A DNA stretch of 64,000 bases from Thalassospira lucentensis (GTDB lineage Bacteria; Pseudomonadota; Alphaproteobacteria; Rhodospirillales; Thalassospiraceae), in assembly GCF_032921865.1 (NCBI RefSeq), contig NZ_CP136684.1, positions 912,501-976,500 of the forward strand, read 5' to 3'. A model generated the notes under the pieces. It saw only the letters and a program-made list of their open reading frames with translations, ran no database searches and was not told the origin of the DNA. A program made the position numbers and the translations under genes. Shown in pieces: positions 9,205-19,366 of the stretch (position 1 is its first letter; each line of letters opens with the position of its first letter).

Positions 9205-11061
9205 TTAGCGTTCGGCGGTCAGGCCACTATCACCCGTACCGCCAAGGTCCTGTGACTGGTAAACCGGCCACTGCCCCGCGGCAAGACGATCGAGCGACGG
9301 GCTATCCTGCCCCAGACGCGACCGATACATCCAAAGGTTCGCCATCACACGCTCGATAAACAGGCGCGTTTCGCGCGACGGAATGCTTTCGATGAAATAC
9401 AGCGGATCTTCGTTATCCTTAAGAGCCTTCTGCCAGCGCCCCAGATTGCCGATCCCGCCATTATAGGCCGCCATCAACTGCAGGAAGCCGTTATCAACCC
9501 CGTCCTGTCCCAGCAGATGGTCGACATATTTCTGGCCCAGCGACAGGTTGATTTCCGGCTCATACAGTTCCGCACGCTTTTCACCGCGATAACGGGTATT
9601 GCCGATATAGCTGGCGGTTGCAGGCATCAACTGCATCAAACCGCGTGCACCGGCATGGCTTCGTGCCTCGGCATTGAAACCGGATTCCTGACGCATCAGC
9701 GCATAAATCAGCGCCCGGTCAACTTCATACCCGCCTTCCGGTGCCCATGGCGGAACCGGATAAAGCGCATTGACGATCACCTCGCCGGTCTTCTGCGCGA
9801 TATACCCGCCAAGCCGCATGGTCAGCGACGCAAAATTGGCATTGTCCGCAAGGGAAAGCACCGCCCGGCGCAGTTTGTCATCATCACTTGCCGCGGCCTT
9901 GCGCAATTCACGTTCCGCCTCGTCACGATTGCCAATCTGGATCAGGGCAAGTGCGCGGCGACCATGCGGGTCAAGTTTCAGCTTGTTGGCGCGATTTTCA
10001 TCAAGCGCCAGACTGTCCCAGTCAAAAACGTCATCCCGGCCAAGTGACCGCAATGCCAGAAGCCCATAAAACGACCGCGGATATTCCGCCGCCATCTGCA
10101 ACAGTTTGTCGGCTTCGACAAAACGCCCCGCCGCCAGATCAATACGTGCCGCCCAGAATGCCCCGGCCGAACGGGTCCAGCTTGACGCATATTTGTTTTC
10201 GGTCAGTGCGATGAAATGGCTGTGCGCCTGATCCATCTTGCCAAGGCGCCACGCGGTCAAGCCCGCCGTCCAATGCGCCTGCGGCAGGTATTTGCCCGAC
10301 CGCTTTGCGGCTTCGGCCGCATGACGCAATGCCAGATCCGGCTTGCCGAAATAATAATATCCCGATGCAATGGATGTCCGCGATTCGTCAAGTTCATAGG
10401 CATCAAACAGGCGTTTGGTTTCCTGCGCCTCAAGAACCTGCAACGCACCGGTCGGCCAGCCGTCACCAATCCGCTGGCGGATGCGGCGTTTCAGAACCGA
10501 AACGCGCGAACGCTGTGCCGATGAAAGGCTTTTGGTCGATTTATGGTGATAGGGACGGATGTCTTCGTAATCATATCCGGCACCGTTGACATAACCACCA
10601 ACCGGCTTTTTCGGATAGCTGGCACTGCCACGGCGCTGCAACGCCAGTTTGTAAATGCGCGGTGCCTGCGGATGGTCGGCATAAAGCGCCAGCCAGTCCT
10701 TCAATTCCTTGTAACGCGACCGATATGCCGTCGGATGCAGATAACGCTGTGCGAGGACATGGCCCATCAGCAGATCATCGGACAAACGCGAAATCAGGTT
10801 ATCCGCATCTTTCCAGCGGCCCTGTTCCTGAACGGCAAAAATCTGTTCGTAAAGTTCTGCGTCGCGCTTGGACAGCGCAAGGGGAACCGATACCGAAGCA
10901 TCGTCACCAGTCTCGGGCGCGCTCAAGGCGGCCTGTTCCTTGGTAGCCTGGGCATGCGTTACGGGCACTGCCAGCGCGATGGCACCAAGTGCTGTGAAGA
11001 AAACGGTACGCCGTAATGCCAATGCGGCACGCGGCAGGCCTGTTTTTATTGCTTCGATCAA
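9205..11061 (-). CDS. Soluble lytic murein transglycosylase (SLT family)
   Basis: About 618 aa, periplasmic enzyme that cleaves peptidoglycan glycan strands to 1,6-anhydro products. I start at the TTG at 11061, preceded by GGGGA, because it gives a good signal peptide (RRTVFFTALGAIALAVPVTHA); the frame is open to 11268 without such support. The middle is an alpha-helical superhelix of repeat units (ASGYYYFGKPDLALRHAAEA, QAHWTAGLTAWRLGKMDQA). The C-terminal SLT domain shows ALMRQESGFN with the catalytic Glu (about residue 459), then SHAGARGLMQLMPATA and AAYNGGIGN. The domain order matches Slt70-type enzymes. Confidence 0.88.
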   Translation of the reverse strand: MIEAIKTGLPRAALALRRTVFFTALGAIALAVPVTHAQATKEQAALSAPETGDDASVSVPLALSKRDAELYEQIFAVQEQGRWKDADNLISRLSDDLLMGHVLAQRYLHPTAYRSRYKELKDWLALYADHPQAPRIYKLALQRRGSASYPKKPVGGYVNGAGYDYEDIRPYHHKSTKSLSSAQRSRVSVLKRRIRQRIGDGWPTGALQVLEAQETKRLFDAYELDESRTSIASGYYYFGKPDLALRHAAEAAKRSGKYLPQAHWTAGLTAWRLGKMDQAHSHFIALTENKYASSWTRSAGAFWAARIDLAAGRFVEADKLLQMAAEYPRSFYGLLALRSLGRDDVFDWDSLALDENRANKLKLDPHGRRALALIQIGNRDEAERELRKAAASDDDKLRRAVLSLADNANFASLTMRLGGYIAQKTGEVIVNALYPVPPWAPEGGYEVDRALIYALMRQESGFNAEARSHAGARGLMQLMPATASYIGNTRYRGEKRAELYEPEINLSLGQKYVDHLLGQDGVDNGFLQLMAAYNGGIGNLGRWQKALKDNEDPLYFIESIPSRETRLFIERVMANLWMYRSRLGQDSPSLDRLAAGQWPVYQSQDLGGTGDSGLTAER

Positions 11062-11288
11062 AACCAGTCTTTCCCCTGCGAGACTCCGGCAAAGCCGTGT
11101 TTGTATCCCGAAGCAGTTTCTCGTCGCAACCTGTAGAGTGCGGTGTCCCCCCGCTTGAAGCCGCCATATATACCAGCAAAAGCCTGCCTCGCGAAATGAT
11201 TTCTCCGAAATCAACCACTTGGCGGGGATGTTCGCACGCTGCCTGCCCGCTGCATATCGGCCATGCATCGTGGGTTTCGTAAGGTAAT

Positions 11289-12179
11289 TTACGACAATTT
11301 CTGTGCCACGGCGCGCAAATCACGCCACGCCAGCCGCTTCTGTTCGGGTGTCCGAAGCAGATAGGCCGGATGGAACATGGCCGTCACATCGGCCACACTG
11401 GACGCCCCCAGTGTCATTTCCTTCCACGTGCCACGCAACCGGGTAATGCCGCGATCCTCTTCCATCAGGGTCTTTGCCGAACTGCCGCCAAGGCAGACAA
11501 CAACCTTTGGCCCGATCAGTTCAAGATGACGGCGGACAAACGGTTCGCACACCGCAATCTCGGCGATGGTCGGCTGACGGTTTCCCGGCGGACGCCACGG
11601 CAGGATATTGGTGATATAGACTTCCTCACGCGCAAAGCCGATGGACCGCAACATCGCATCAAGCAACTTGCCGCTCGGCCCGACAAAGGGTTCGCCCTGC
11701 CGGTCCTCTTCAGCACCTGGTGCCTCACCCACCAGCACCAATCGTGCTTCGGGGTTCCCCACACCAAACACGGTATTGCTCGCCGATTTCTTAAGCGCGC
11801 AGCCCTCGAACTTTTCGACCGCTTCCTTAAGATCGGCCAGACTGGTTGCCGCTGCGGCAAGATCACGGGCTGATTGCCGGGCTTCGTGGGGCGTATCGGA
11901 TAACAGGAAACCGGCACCCGGTGCCATGGGTGGCGGCGGTGTCATCGCACCTGTGCCACCGGCAGGCCGTGGCATCGCCGGGCGGGCGGCCCCGCCACCA
12001 TTGGGCGGCAATGCTGCACGACCCGGAAGGCCTGCCTGACGGCTCAGGCTTTCGGACGCCTTGAAACGGTCCAGCGGCTCGTCGGCAATCGCTTCGTCCG
12101 CGCCCATTTCAAACTGCCAGATCAATGCCTGCAGCGGGTCGAGGTTATTTACATCAAAATCTGTAATTGGTTTGCTCAT
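11289..12179 (-). CDS. Uracil-DNA glycosylase, family 4 type
   Basis: 296 aa. The UDG superfamily core begins at about residue 145, LVLVGEAPGAEEDRQGEPF, a family 4/5 motif 1. It is followed by GPSGKLLDAML, ITNILPWRPPGNRQPT, and the distal motif FHPAYLLRTPEQKRLAW. Family-4 enzymes excise uracil from DNA and carry a [4Fe-4S] cluster; here candidate Cys residues are in FEGCALKKSA and IAVCEPF. The first 100 residues are low-complexity and rich in Pro, Gly and Ala (PPNGGGAARPAMPRPAGG), a common feature of alphaproteobacterial homologues. It is divergent from the ETF-QO gene. Confidence 0.88.
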   Translation of the reverse strand: MSKPITDFDVNNLDPLQALIWQFEMGADEAIADEPLDRFKASESLSRQAGLPGRAALPPNGGGAARPAMPRPAGGTGAMTPPPPMAPGAGFLLSDTPHEARQSARDLAAAATSLADLKEAVEKFEGCALKKSASNTVFGVGNPEARLVLVGEAPGAEEDRQGEPFVGPSGKLLDAMLRSIGFAREEVYITNILPWRPPGNRQPTIAEIAVCEPFVRRHLELIGPKVVVCLGGSSAKTLMEEDRGITRLRGTWKEMTLGASSVADVTAMFHPAYLLRTPEQKRLAWRDLRAVAQKLS

Positions 12180-12424
12180 CTACACAGGAACGGTGTATGT
12201 TGCGGCGCACTCTTTGGAATGGCGCATGGATTTAAATCGACTTTAACGATTTTGGATCACTTGCACCATATACAAACGCGGCTTAAATCGGTACACCTAT
12301 ACCGATTAACCAATGAATGTGAGAAATCAGGGCTTGGGCGAGACTCTGATCGGTGAATACCGGCTTGTGACCCATACGGACGGAAACAGTCCGAAACGGT
12401 CGGCAGCCAAAGGAGAGAGGCCAT

Positions 12425-14062
12425 ATGGAACGCGAATCCATGGAATTTGACGTGGTTGTCGTCGGTGCCGGTGTATCCGGTCTGTCGGCTGCCATTCGCT
12501 TGATGCAACTCGCCCAGGAACATGAAAAAGAAATCACCGTCTGTGTGGTGGAAAAAGGTTCCGAGGTCGGCGCGCATACGCTTTCGGGTGCGGTGATGGA
12601 ACCGCGTTCGATGAACGAACTTTTCCCCGACTGGAAAGAACGCGGCGCACCGCTGAATGTCCCCGCTGGCAAGGATGAATTCCTGATGCTGAGCGAAACC
12701 GGTGGCATCAAGCTCCCCACCCCGCCGCAGATGCATAACAAGGGCAACTATATCGTAAGCCTCGGCAATGTCTGTCGCTGGCTTGGCGAACAGGCCGAAG
12801 CCATGGGGATCGAAGTTTATCCCGGCTTTGCCGCCGCCGAAGTCCTGTTTAACGAAGACGGTTCGGTCAAGGGGATCGCGACCGGCGATATGGGCATCCA
12901 ACGCGATGGCACGCCCGGCCCGAACCACGAACCGGGCATGGAACTGCATGCGAAATACACCTTCTTTGCCGAAGGCTGCCGTGGCTCGCTGTCCGAACAG
13001 CTGATCAAAAAGTTTGATCTGCGCAAAAATTCCGATCCGCAAACCTATGGCATCGGGATCAAGGAACTCTGGGAAGTCGACCCTGAAGTTCACGAAGAAG
13101 GCAAAATCACCCACACCACCGGCTGGCCGCTCGATAAAAACACCTATGGCGGGTCGTTCCTGTATCACCTTGATAACAATCAGGTGGTGGTCGGTTTTGT
13201 CATCGGGCTTGATTACGAAAACCCGCATCTGAGCCCGTTTGACGAATTCCAGCGTTTCAAAACCCACCCGAAAGTCCGCAAGATTTTCGAAAAGGGTCGC
13301 CGTATTTCATACGGCGCGCGCGCGCTGAACGAAGGCGGTTTCCAGTCGATCCCCGATCTGGTCTTCCCCGGTGGCTGCCTGATCGGCTGTTCGGCCGGTT
13401 TCATGAATGTGCCGAAAATCAAGGGATCGCACACCGCAATGAAGACCGGCATGCTCGCCGCCGAGGCCGCGTTCGAGGCGCTAAGTGCCGAAACACCGCC
13501 CGCCTCGATGGAAAGCTACCCGGAAAAACTTAAAAACAGCTGGGTCTATCCCGAACTGCACAAGGTCCGCAACATCCGCCCAAGCTTTGCCAAATGGGGC
13601 TACTGGGGCGGCATGGCCTATAGTGCGGTCGATACCTATCTCCTGGGTGGCAAGGCCCCCTGGACCTTTAAAAACCACGCCGACCATGCCTGCCTGAAAC
13701 CGGCTGCCGACATGCCGAAAATCGACTATCCGAAACCGGATGGCAAAATCAGCTTCGACAAACTGTCATCGGTGTTCCTGTCAAACACCAACCACGAAGA
13801 AGACCAGCCGATCCATCTGACGCTCAAGGATGCCAGCGTGCCGGTCGACGTCAACCTTGCGGTCTATGACGGGCCCGAAGCCCGCTTCTGCCCGGCTGGC
13901 GTCTATGAATTTGTCGAGGACGAGGATAAAGGCGGCAAACGTCTGCAGATCAATGCGCAGAACTGCGTTCATTGCAAAACCTGCGACATCAAGGACCCGA
14001 CCCAGAACATCGTCTGGGTGGTGCCCGAAGGTGGTGGCGGCCCGAACTATCCCAATATGTAA
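12425..14062 (+). CDS. Electron transfer flavoprotein-ubiquinone oxidoreductase
   Basis: 545 aa membrane-associated enzyme passing electrons from ETF to ubiquinone. The N-terminal FAD-binding motif is [17 protein letters not shown] (about residues 10-26). The ubiquinone-binding region includes [16 protein letters not shown]. The C-terminal ferredoxin-like domain has [12 protein letters not shown] and [13 protein letters not shown], supplying the four cysteines of one [4Fe-4S] cluster. A strong RBS (GGAGAGAGG) precedes the ATG. It connects acyl-CoA dehydrogenases, such as the methylsuccinyl-CoA dehydrogenase at 62 kb, to the quinone pool. Confidence 0.95.
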   Translation: MERESMEFDVVVVGAGVSGLSAAIRLMQLAQEHEKEITVCVVEKGSEVGAHTLSGAVMEPRSMNELFPDWKERGAPLNVPAGKDEFLMLSETGGIKLPTPPQMHNKGNYIVSLGNVCRWLGEQAEAMGIEVYPGFAAAEVLFNEDGSVKGIATGDMGIQRDGTPGPNHEPGMELHAKYTFFAEGCRGSLSEQLIKKFDLRKNSDPQTYGIGIKELWEVDPEVHEEGKITHTTGWPLDKNTYGGSFLYHLDNNQVVVGFVIGLDYENPHLSPFDEFQRFKTHPKVRKIFEKGRRISYGARALNEGGFQSIPDLVFPGGCLIGCSAGFMNVPKIKGSHTAMKTGMLAAEAAFEALSAETPPASMESYPEKLKNSWVYPELHKVRNIRPSFAKWGYWGGMAYSAVDTYLLGGKAPWTFKNHADHACLKPAADMPKIDYPKPDGKISFDKLSSVFLSNTNHEEDQPIHLTLKDASVPVDVNLAVYDGPEARFCPAGVYEFVEDEDKGGKRLQINAQNCVHCKTCDIKDPTQNIVWVVPEGGGGPNYPNM

Positions 14063-14068
14063 TGCTTT

Positions 14069-14100
14069 AAAAAAGGGCCGCATGAAGCGGCCCTTTTTCG
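14069..14100. terminator. Terminator between ETF-QO and the aldehyde dehydrogenase
   Basis: Stem AAAAAGGGCCGC / GCGGCCCTTTTT with a 5-nt loop, at 14070-14098. It begins seven bases after the ETF-QO stop. The A and T runs on both sides would let it act in both directions, which suits the converging aldehyde dehydrogenase gene ending at 14125. Confidence 0.8.
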
Positions 14101-14124
14101 TGATCCTGATGATCGATATGCGCC

Positions 14125-15654
14125 CTATTCCGGTGCATAGCCAAATGCGGCGGGCGGATTGGCCGCCGTTTCGGTCCAGACACTTTTGGGCTGCATATAT
14201 TCCATCAACCCTTCCTTGCCGCTCGACCTTCCATACCCACTGGCCCCAAACCCGCCAAAGGGCGACATGACATTGATCGTCTTGTAACTGTTGATCCAGA
14301 ACGTCCCGGCCCGCACATTGGCCGCCACCCGGTGCGCCCGATCCACCGATTGCGTCCAGACAGCCCCGGCCAGACCAAACTTGCTGTCATTGGCAATCGC
14401 GACCGCCTCTGCCTCATCATCAAACGGAATGACCGAAACAACCGGGCCAAAGATTTCCTCGCGCGCAATCGCCATGTCATTGCGCACATTGCCCAACACC
14501 GTCGGACGCAGGAAATAACCCTCGTCATACCCTTCCGGGCGAACGCCGCCTGCCAGCAGTTCCGCGCCTTCTTTCTGACCCGCCGCAACCAACCGACGCA
14601 CCGTCTGATATTGCGCGTCATTGTTGATCGGGCCGATCTGGGTTGCGCTATCCATCGGATCCCCGACCGGAATACGATTGGCCCCATCGACCAGCATATC
14701 AAGGAACCGGTCAACCACATTGCGCTGCACCAGAAGCCGCGATCCCGCGACACAGCTTTGCCCCGCGCCGCTAAAGATCGCGGCCTGCGCACCAAGCACC
14801 GCGCGTTTAAGGTCCGCATCGCCAAACACGATATTGGCCGATTTCCCGCCAAGCTCCAAAACACAGGGCACGATATTCTGTGCCGCCTGTGCGGCGATAA
14901 TTGCCCCCGTGCGCGGCGACCCAACGAAAACAACCTTGCGCGTCACATCATGGGTGGTCGCCGCAACCCCGGTCGTGGTGCCAAGCCCGGTCAAAACCGT
15001 AATCACCCCAACGGGCAAACCGGCCTTTTTGGACAGAACCCCAAGGGCCAGCGAGGTCAAAGGCGTCATTTCCGATGGCTTCAGAACCGCCGCATTGCCG
15101 GTGCAAAGGGCCGGGGCCAACTGCCAGCCGGCGGTAAAGATCGGCGCATTCCACGGCGTAATCTGTGTCACCACGCCATACGGTTCGGGACGGGTATAGT
15201 TCAGATGGCTGGTCGGCACCGGGATCACATCACCATGCAGCTTGTCGGCCCAACCGGCGTAATATTCAAACATCTCCGCGACTTTAAGCACCTCGACCTT
15301 TGTATCGCGGATCGGCTTGCCCGCCGTCACGGTTTCCAGCAACGCAAGCTGATCAAGGTGATCACGCACCTGCTGCCCGATCCGCCATAGGATCCGGCCA
15401 CGTTCAGCCGCCGTCATGCCCCACCAGACTTTCTGTCCGGCACTGGCCGCCTGCATCGCCTCATCAACAACCTCCGCCCCGGCATCCTTAAGCGTCAAAA
15501 ACGCCTTGCCGGTCGCCGGATCGATCAGTTCGAACATATCGCCACGTCCGGGCATCATCGCCCCATTGACCCAGCTTCCGATCTCATCGCTGCCAAAAAA
15601 CGGCGCCATGGCCTTGTGATAGTCACGCGCCATCATTTTGGAATCACTGCTCAT
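14125..15654 (-). CDS. NAD(P)-dependent aldehyde dehydrogenase
   Basis: 509 aa member of the ALDH superfamily. Seen: ITPWNAPIFTAGWQLAPAL (cofactor region), LKPSEMTPLTSL, FVGSPRTG, the general-base Glu in LELGGKSANIVF, and the nucleophile Cys in GAGQSCVAGSR. The start ATG overlaps the stop of the upstream dehydrogenase gene (ATGA), so the two enzymes are translationally coupled. The pairing suggests consecutive steps, alcohol to aldehyde to acid, on one substrate. The substrate cannot be named; betaine-aldehyde-like and semialdehyde dehydrogenases are among the relatives. Regulation is probably by the adjacent LysR protein. Confidence 0.88.
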   Translation of the reverse strand: MSSDSKMMARDYHKAMAPFFGSDEIGSWVNGAMMPGRGDMFELIDPATGKAFLTLKDAGAEVVDEAMQAASAGQKVWWGMTAAERGRILWRIGQQVRDHLDQLALLETVTAGKPIRDTKVEVLKVAEMFEYYAGWADKLHGDVIPVPTSHLNYTRPEPYGVVTQITPWNAPIFTAGWQLAPALCTGNAAVLKPSEMTPLTSLALGVLSKKAGLPVGVITVLTGLGTTTGVAATTHDVTRKVVFVGSPRTGAIIAAQAAQNIVPCVLELGGKSANIVFGDADLKRAVLGAQAAIFSGAGQSCVAGSRLLVQRNVVDRFLDMLVDGANRIPVGDPMDSATQIGPINNDAQYQTVRRLVAAGQKEGAELLAGGVRPEGYDEGYFLRPTVLGNVRNDMAIAREEIFGPVVSVIPFDDEAEAVAIANDSKFGLAGAVWTQSVDRAHRVAANVRAGTFWINSYKTINVMSPFGGFGASGYGRSSGKEGLMEYMQPKSVWTETAANPPAAFGYAPE

Positions 15655-16550
15655 GATTTGGCTCCTTTGTCGGCAGGATCACATTCGGTAATACGGTTGA
15701 AATCAGCGTCATCGGCAAGAACTTCGGCACTTGCCGCCCAAATCTGTCCGGCCAATCCCGACACTGGCAGGGAAACGTCCTTTTCCTTGGCAAGCGCCAT
15801 GGCAAGCCGCACGTCCTTTCGCATCAGTCCCATGGTAAAGCCGCTGTCAAAGGCACCGTTCATCACCCATTTCGGATAATTGACCTCGCTGATCGCACTG
15901 CGGCCCGACCCGGCATTAAGGGCAGCAATCAGGTTTTCCGTCGTCACGCCTGCCGCATTGCCAAGACGCACCGCCTCGCTCATGGTCAGAAGGTGGCTTG
16001 CCACCAGCATGTTATTGACGATCTTGACCGCATGACCCGCACCCACCGGCCCGACATGGGTAATCTTGCCACCCAGCGAATTCAGGACCGGCATCGCACG
16101 CGCCACATCGGCATCCCCGCCGCCAACCATCATGGTCAGATTGCCGCTATTGGCACCGGCCGGTCCGCCGCTGACCGGCGCATCAATCAGGATATGCCCC
16201 TGTGTCCGCAGCACCGCATCAAGCTCGCGGGTTACATCGGGTTCCGATGTTGTGGTGTCGATCACAAGCCTTGGGTCCATATCGCGCGCACCAAGGCCCT
16301 CATCACCGGTCAGAACCGTGCGCACATGGTTCGCCGTCGGCAGCGACAGGACAATCGTCGGGCACGCTTCAAACAGTTCGGGCAGGCGGGCAACGATGGT
16401 CGCCCCGGCGGCGGCAGCTTCGGCCTGACGTTCCGGCGAAAGGTCAAACCCGACCACCGAAAAGCCATCCCGCAACAGGGTACGGACCATGCCCAGCCCC
16501 ATATTGCCAAGACCAACGACACCAATGGTGCCGGTTTCTGGATTACTCAC
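15651..16550 (-). CDS. 3-hydroxyisobutyrate dehydrogenase family oxidoreductase
   Basis: 299 aa beta-hydroxyacid dehydrogenase with a GTG start. The Rossmann motif GVVGLGNMGLGM is at residues 9-20. The substrate-binding DAPVSGGPAGANSG and the catalytic Lys in GHAVKIVNNMLVA are both intact. Known members oxidise 3-hydroxyisobutyrate, tartronate semialdehyde, 4-hydroxybutyrate or sulfolactaldehyde-type substrates, and sequence alone does not tell which. It is the first gene of the two-gene operon divergent from the LysR gene, and overlaps the aldehyde dehydrogenase by four bases. Confidence 0.85.
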   Translation of the reverse strand: MSNPETGTIGVVGLGNMGLGMVRTLLRDGFSVVGFDLSPERQAEAAAAGATIVARLPELFEACPTIVLSLPTANHVRTVLTGDEGLGARDMDPRLVIDTTTSEPDVTRELDAVLRTQGHILIDAPVSGGPAGANSGNLTMMVGGGDADVARAMPVLNSLGGKITHVGPVGAGHAVKIVNNMLVASHLLTMSEAVRLGNAAGVTTENLIAALNAGSGRSAISEVNYPKWVMNGAFDSGFTMGLMRKDVRLAMALAKEKDVSLPVSGLAGQIWAASAEVLADDADFNRITECDPADKGAKS

Positions 16551-16707
16551 GATAAATGCCTCTTTGCTTTCAGACAGCCGGGCTCAGCCGGTGAAGACAC
16601 GCGCCTTCCCGTCACGGCACCAATGCGGTCCGATGTGATTTTTTGATTTTGCCCCCCGACTTTCCGGTGGATATCGGGTGAACTCAAGATCAATTGCCGG
16701 AACATGT

Positions 16708-16726
16708 TGTTGCCGAAACAGCAACA
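16708..16726. promoter_or_regulatory. Putative LysR-type operator in the divergent promoter region
   Basis: Palindrome TGTTGC-N7-GCAACA. Its inner part TGC-N7-GCA fits the T-N11-A LysR-box rule. It sits 70-88 bases before the LysR start and about 160 bases before the dehydrogenase start, in the 245-base divergent gap. The same 19-bp palindrome recurs at 17738-17756. This is an inference from sequence identity between the two sites. Confidence 0.55.
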
Positions 16727-16795
16727 CATATGCTCTGATTAGGTGATCAGCTTCACAAGCACCACGCATCAACCACCCAATCAGGCACCACCGCC

Positions 16796-17725
16796 ATGAA
16801 GATCGACGACAAGCCGCTGCGTTATTTCCTTGCCGTGTTCGAGGCCGGGTCCATCCGGACCGCGGCCGAAAATCTGCGCATCGCCCCATCCGCCATCAGC
16901 CGCCAGATCGCATCCCTCGAAGCCCATCTTGAAACGCTTCTGATGGAACGCACCAAACGCGGCATCATCTTCACGGAATCGGGCCATATGGTTGCCGCCC
17001 ATGCCAGACGCCGCTTTGAAATGGACGAGGCCTTTTCGGTTGATCTGGCCGCCGCCCGCGGTGCCATTGCCGGAACAGTGCGCATTGCAACGGGCGAAGG
17101 ATTTGTCGTCGATCTGGTCAATCACGTTGTCCGCCCGCTTCGCGATGAATTCCCCGATATCCGCCTTGAAATTGATGTCGCCGGAACGGAAAAAATCACC
17201 CACGGCATCCTGCGTGATGATTACGATATGGGGCTTGTCTTCAACCCGCCGCGCAATCCCGATCTGGAACTTCTGGCCGAGGATCACGCACCGCTTTGCG
17301 CCCTTGTCCCGCCGGGATTTGATCTGGCGAAAAAGGAAACCTGCACGCTTTCCGATACACTGAATTACCCGGCTGCCTTACTGAACCCGCATTTCGGCGT
17401 TGCCAAACTTCTGGCCAATGTCGATCACGGCAACCGGGTGGCGCGTGATGCGTTCCTGACCGCCGATTCGATCAATGTTGCCGTCCATTTCGTGCTATCG
17501 GGGGGCGGCATCACCTTTCTTCCGGCCTTTGCCGTATCGCGACAATTACGCAGGGGCGAGGTCGTGGCGATCCCCCTGACCGACCATTTTCTGGCCCGCG
17601 TTCCATCGCATCTTCTGGTGCGCAAGGGACGCCCGAAAACCGCCGCCGTGCGGGCGGTTACCGGCATGATCCGCGACCGGATGGAGGCCTTCGGCTCCGC
17701 CTGGTATCCCGAAGAACACGCATAG
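16796..17725 (+). CDS. LysR-family transcriptional regulator
   Basis: 309 aa. The N-terminal winged helix-turn-helix spans about residues 5-64 (YFLAVFEAGSIRTAAENLRI, then APSAISRQIASLEAHLE). The effector-binding domain runs from about residue 90 (GTVRIATGEGF). Upstream and divergent are the dehydrogenase and aldehyde dehydrogenase genes; downstream on the same strand are the DUF3100 membrane protein, a small membrane protein and the M20 hydrolase. Matching palindromes on both sides suggest it controls both operons, presumably with a substrate or intermediate as coinducer. Confidence 0.9.
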   Translation: MKIDDKPLRYFLAVFEAGSIRTAAENLRIAPSAISRQIASLEAHLETLLMERTKRGIIFTESGHMVAAHARRRFEMDEAFSVDLAAARGAIAGTVRIATGEGFVVDLVNHVVRPLRDEFPDIRLEIDVAGTEKITHGILRDDYDMGLVFNPPRNPDLELLAEDHAPLCALVPPGFDLAKKETCTLSDTLNYPAALLNPHFGVAKLLANVDHGNRVARDAFLTADSINVAVHFVLSGGGITFLPAFAVSRQLRRGEVVAIPLTDHFLARVPSHLLVRKGRPKTAAVRAVTGMIRDRMEAFGSAWYPEEHA

Positions 17726-17737
17726 CATCAAGGCACC

Positions 17738-17756
17738 TGTTGCCGCTCCGGCAACA
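17738..17756. promoter_or_regulatory. Second copy of the putative LysR-type operator
   Basis: TGTTGC-N7-GCAACA, identical in both half-sites and spacing to 16708-16726. Here the spacer also pairs, giving a 9-bp inverted repeat CTGTTGCCG/CGGCAACAG. It lies 12 bases after the LysR stop and 190 bases before the DUF3100 start. No T-run follows, so a terminator is less likely than an operator. Confidence 0.5.
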
Positions 17757-17945
17757 GAAGCATCCCAAAATGGCACTTGCTCCACCCCGGTCGAGTTTTC
17801 ATTGTCGGACAAAATCCCCGGCGCCAAAAATGGCAAAATTGTGAAATCTGCCAATGCCGGGATACCGCAGGGATGATGCAACAGTCTGGCCTTTTTGACC
17901 GTGGCCATGGTTGCGTCGAACACGCCACGTCAAGGAGATTGGGAA

Positions 17946-18776
17946 ATGAACGCGCTTCGGGGACAATTGGAGCTTTGGCGGCTCCACCTCGCCGTTATCG
18001 TACTCGGCGCCATCGCCGAACTGATCGGCATTCAGAAAATTCCATTGGGCATCGGCGCGATCCTGCTGCTGCCGCTGCTTTATGCCTTCGTCATGGCGGC
18101 ATTGATGAACCCCAATGTCATGCCGAAATTCGGAAAGTTCATCCGCCAGAAGGAAGTCGCCGCCGCATCGCCGCTGATCGTGATCGCGATCATGCCGTTC
18201 ATTGCGAAATTCGGCACCACCATCGGCCCGGCAATCGAAACCATCATCGCAGCCGGCCCGGCCCTTCTGTTGCAGGAACTGGGCAATCTCGGCACCATCG
18301 TTCTGGCCTTCCCGCTTGCGGTCTGGGGCCTGAAAATGGGCCGCGAGGCGATTGGCGCAACCTTCTCTATTGCGCGTGAACCCAACCTTGCGATCATCGC
18401 CGACCGCTATACCCTCAAAAGCCCCGAGGGCACGGGTGTCATGGGCGTCTATGTGATCGGTACCCTGTTTGGCACTTTCATCTTTGCCATTCTGGCGTCC
18501 CTTTTCGCCAGCGCGGACATCTTTGATCCGCGTGCCCTTGCCATGGCATGTGGCATCGGCAGTGGCTCGATGATGGCGGCCTGCACCGGCGCGCTGACCG
18601 AAGTCATTCCGTCCATGAAGGACGAAATCCTTGCCCTTGCCGGGGCCAGCAACCTTCTGACCTATGCGACCGGGCTTTATGCCGGCCTGTTCATCGCCCT
18701 TCCGATTGTTGAAAAACTCTATAACGCGACGGCTGGCAAAAACGACATCGCCACCGCAAACAAGAAGGAGGCCTGA
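17946..18776 (+). CDS. DUF3100-like multi-pass membrane protein, putative transporter subunit
   Basis: 276 aa. The ATG at 17946 is preceded by AAGGAG, so I use it although the frame is open to 17895. About seven hydrophobic segments are visible (HLAVIVLGAIAELIGI, GIGAILLLPLLYAFVMAALM, and others). Also visible are the loops AREPNLAIIADRY and SPEGTGVMGVYVIGTLFG and a conserved-looking GIGSGSMMAACTGALTEV stretch. I recognise it as resembling DUF3100, a family without an established function. Its fold style and its neighbours, a small membrane protein two bases downstream and an amidohydrolase, suggest permease activity. That is inference. Confidence 0.7.
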   Translation: MNALRGQLELWRLHLAVIVLGAIAELIGIQKIPLGIGAILLLPLLYAFVMAALMNPNVMPKFGKFIRQKEVAAASPLIVIAIMPFIAKFGTTIGPAIETIIAAGPALLLQELGNLGTIVLAFPLAVWGLKMGREAIGATFSIAREPNLAIIADRYTLKSPEGTGVMGVYVIGTLFGTFIFAILASLFASADIFDPRALAMACGIGSGSMMAACTGALTEVIPSMKDEILALAGASNLLTYATGLYAGLFIALPIVEKLYNATAGKNDIATANKKEA

Positions 18777-18778
18777 TC

Positions 18779-19267
18779 ATGTCCGATAACGCAATTGCAA
18801 TGGAACGTACCCGTCCGAACATTGATCTGACAGATCACGCCGTCACCCTTGTCATTGTCTGCCTTGTCGGACTGGTGATGAATACGGTCGGTCCGGCCAT
18901 CCCGCTTGCCGATGGGTTTGTCGGCATGGTGGTGATTTATCTGATCACCATGGTCGGCCTGCTTCTGACCCGCTTTGCACCTTTCTATCTGCCAAGCGTC
19001 GCATGGATTTCGCTGGTCGGTATCCTCGCGACCCTGCCCTGGACCCCGGGTTCGGAATGGATCGTCGAGCAGGCCAAATCGGTCAACTTCCTGGCCCTTG
19101 CCACCCCGGCCCTTGCCTATGCCGGCTTTGCGATTGCCAAAAAGGAAATCGAAGTCGCCAAGCATTCCGGCTGGAAACTGGCACTGGTTGCCTGCTTGGT
19201 CTTCCTTGGCACCTATGCCGGTTCGGTTCTGGTGGCCGAACTGATCCTGCGCCTGCAAGGCGCCTGA
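18779..19267 (+). CDS. Small multi-pass membrane protein, partner of the DUF3100-like protein
   Basis: 162 aa with about five predicted hydrophobic segments (AVTLVIVCLVGLVMNTV, GFVGMVVIYLITMVGLLL, VAWISLVGILATL, FLALATPALAYAGFAIA, and LALVACLVFLGTYAGSVLVA). I do not recognise a named family. The ATG at 18779 follows the DUF3100 stop by two bases with AAGGAGG overlapping that stop, so expression is tightly coupled. A two-subunit membrane transporter with a large and a small subunit would fit, as in other paired small permeases. Confidence 0.65.
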   Translation: MSDNAIAMERTRPNIDLTDHAVTLVIVCLVGLVMNTVGPAIPLADGFVGMVVIYLITMVGLLLTRFAPFYLPSVAWISLVGILATLPWTPGSEWIVEQAKSVNFLALATPALAYAGFAIAKKEIEVAKHSGWKLALVACLVFLGTYAGSVLVAELILRLQGA

Positions 19268-19366
19268 TCAGACACCATATGAACGGGGGCGATCGCGTCC
19301 CCGTTTATCGCGGGGCTCCGATGCCCACGATAAGACCCCCGCTTTTGATATGACACACGACAGAGT

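Noticed and set aside
17737..17757. Inverted repeat after lysR as a terminator
   Set aside because: No T-run follows, the loop is only three bases, and the half-sites equal those of the site upstream of lysR.
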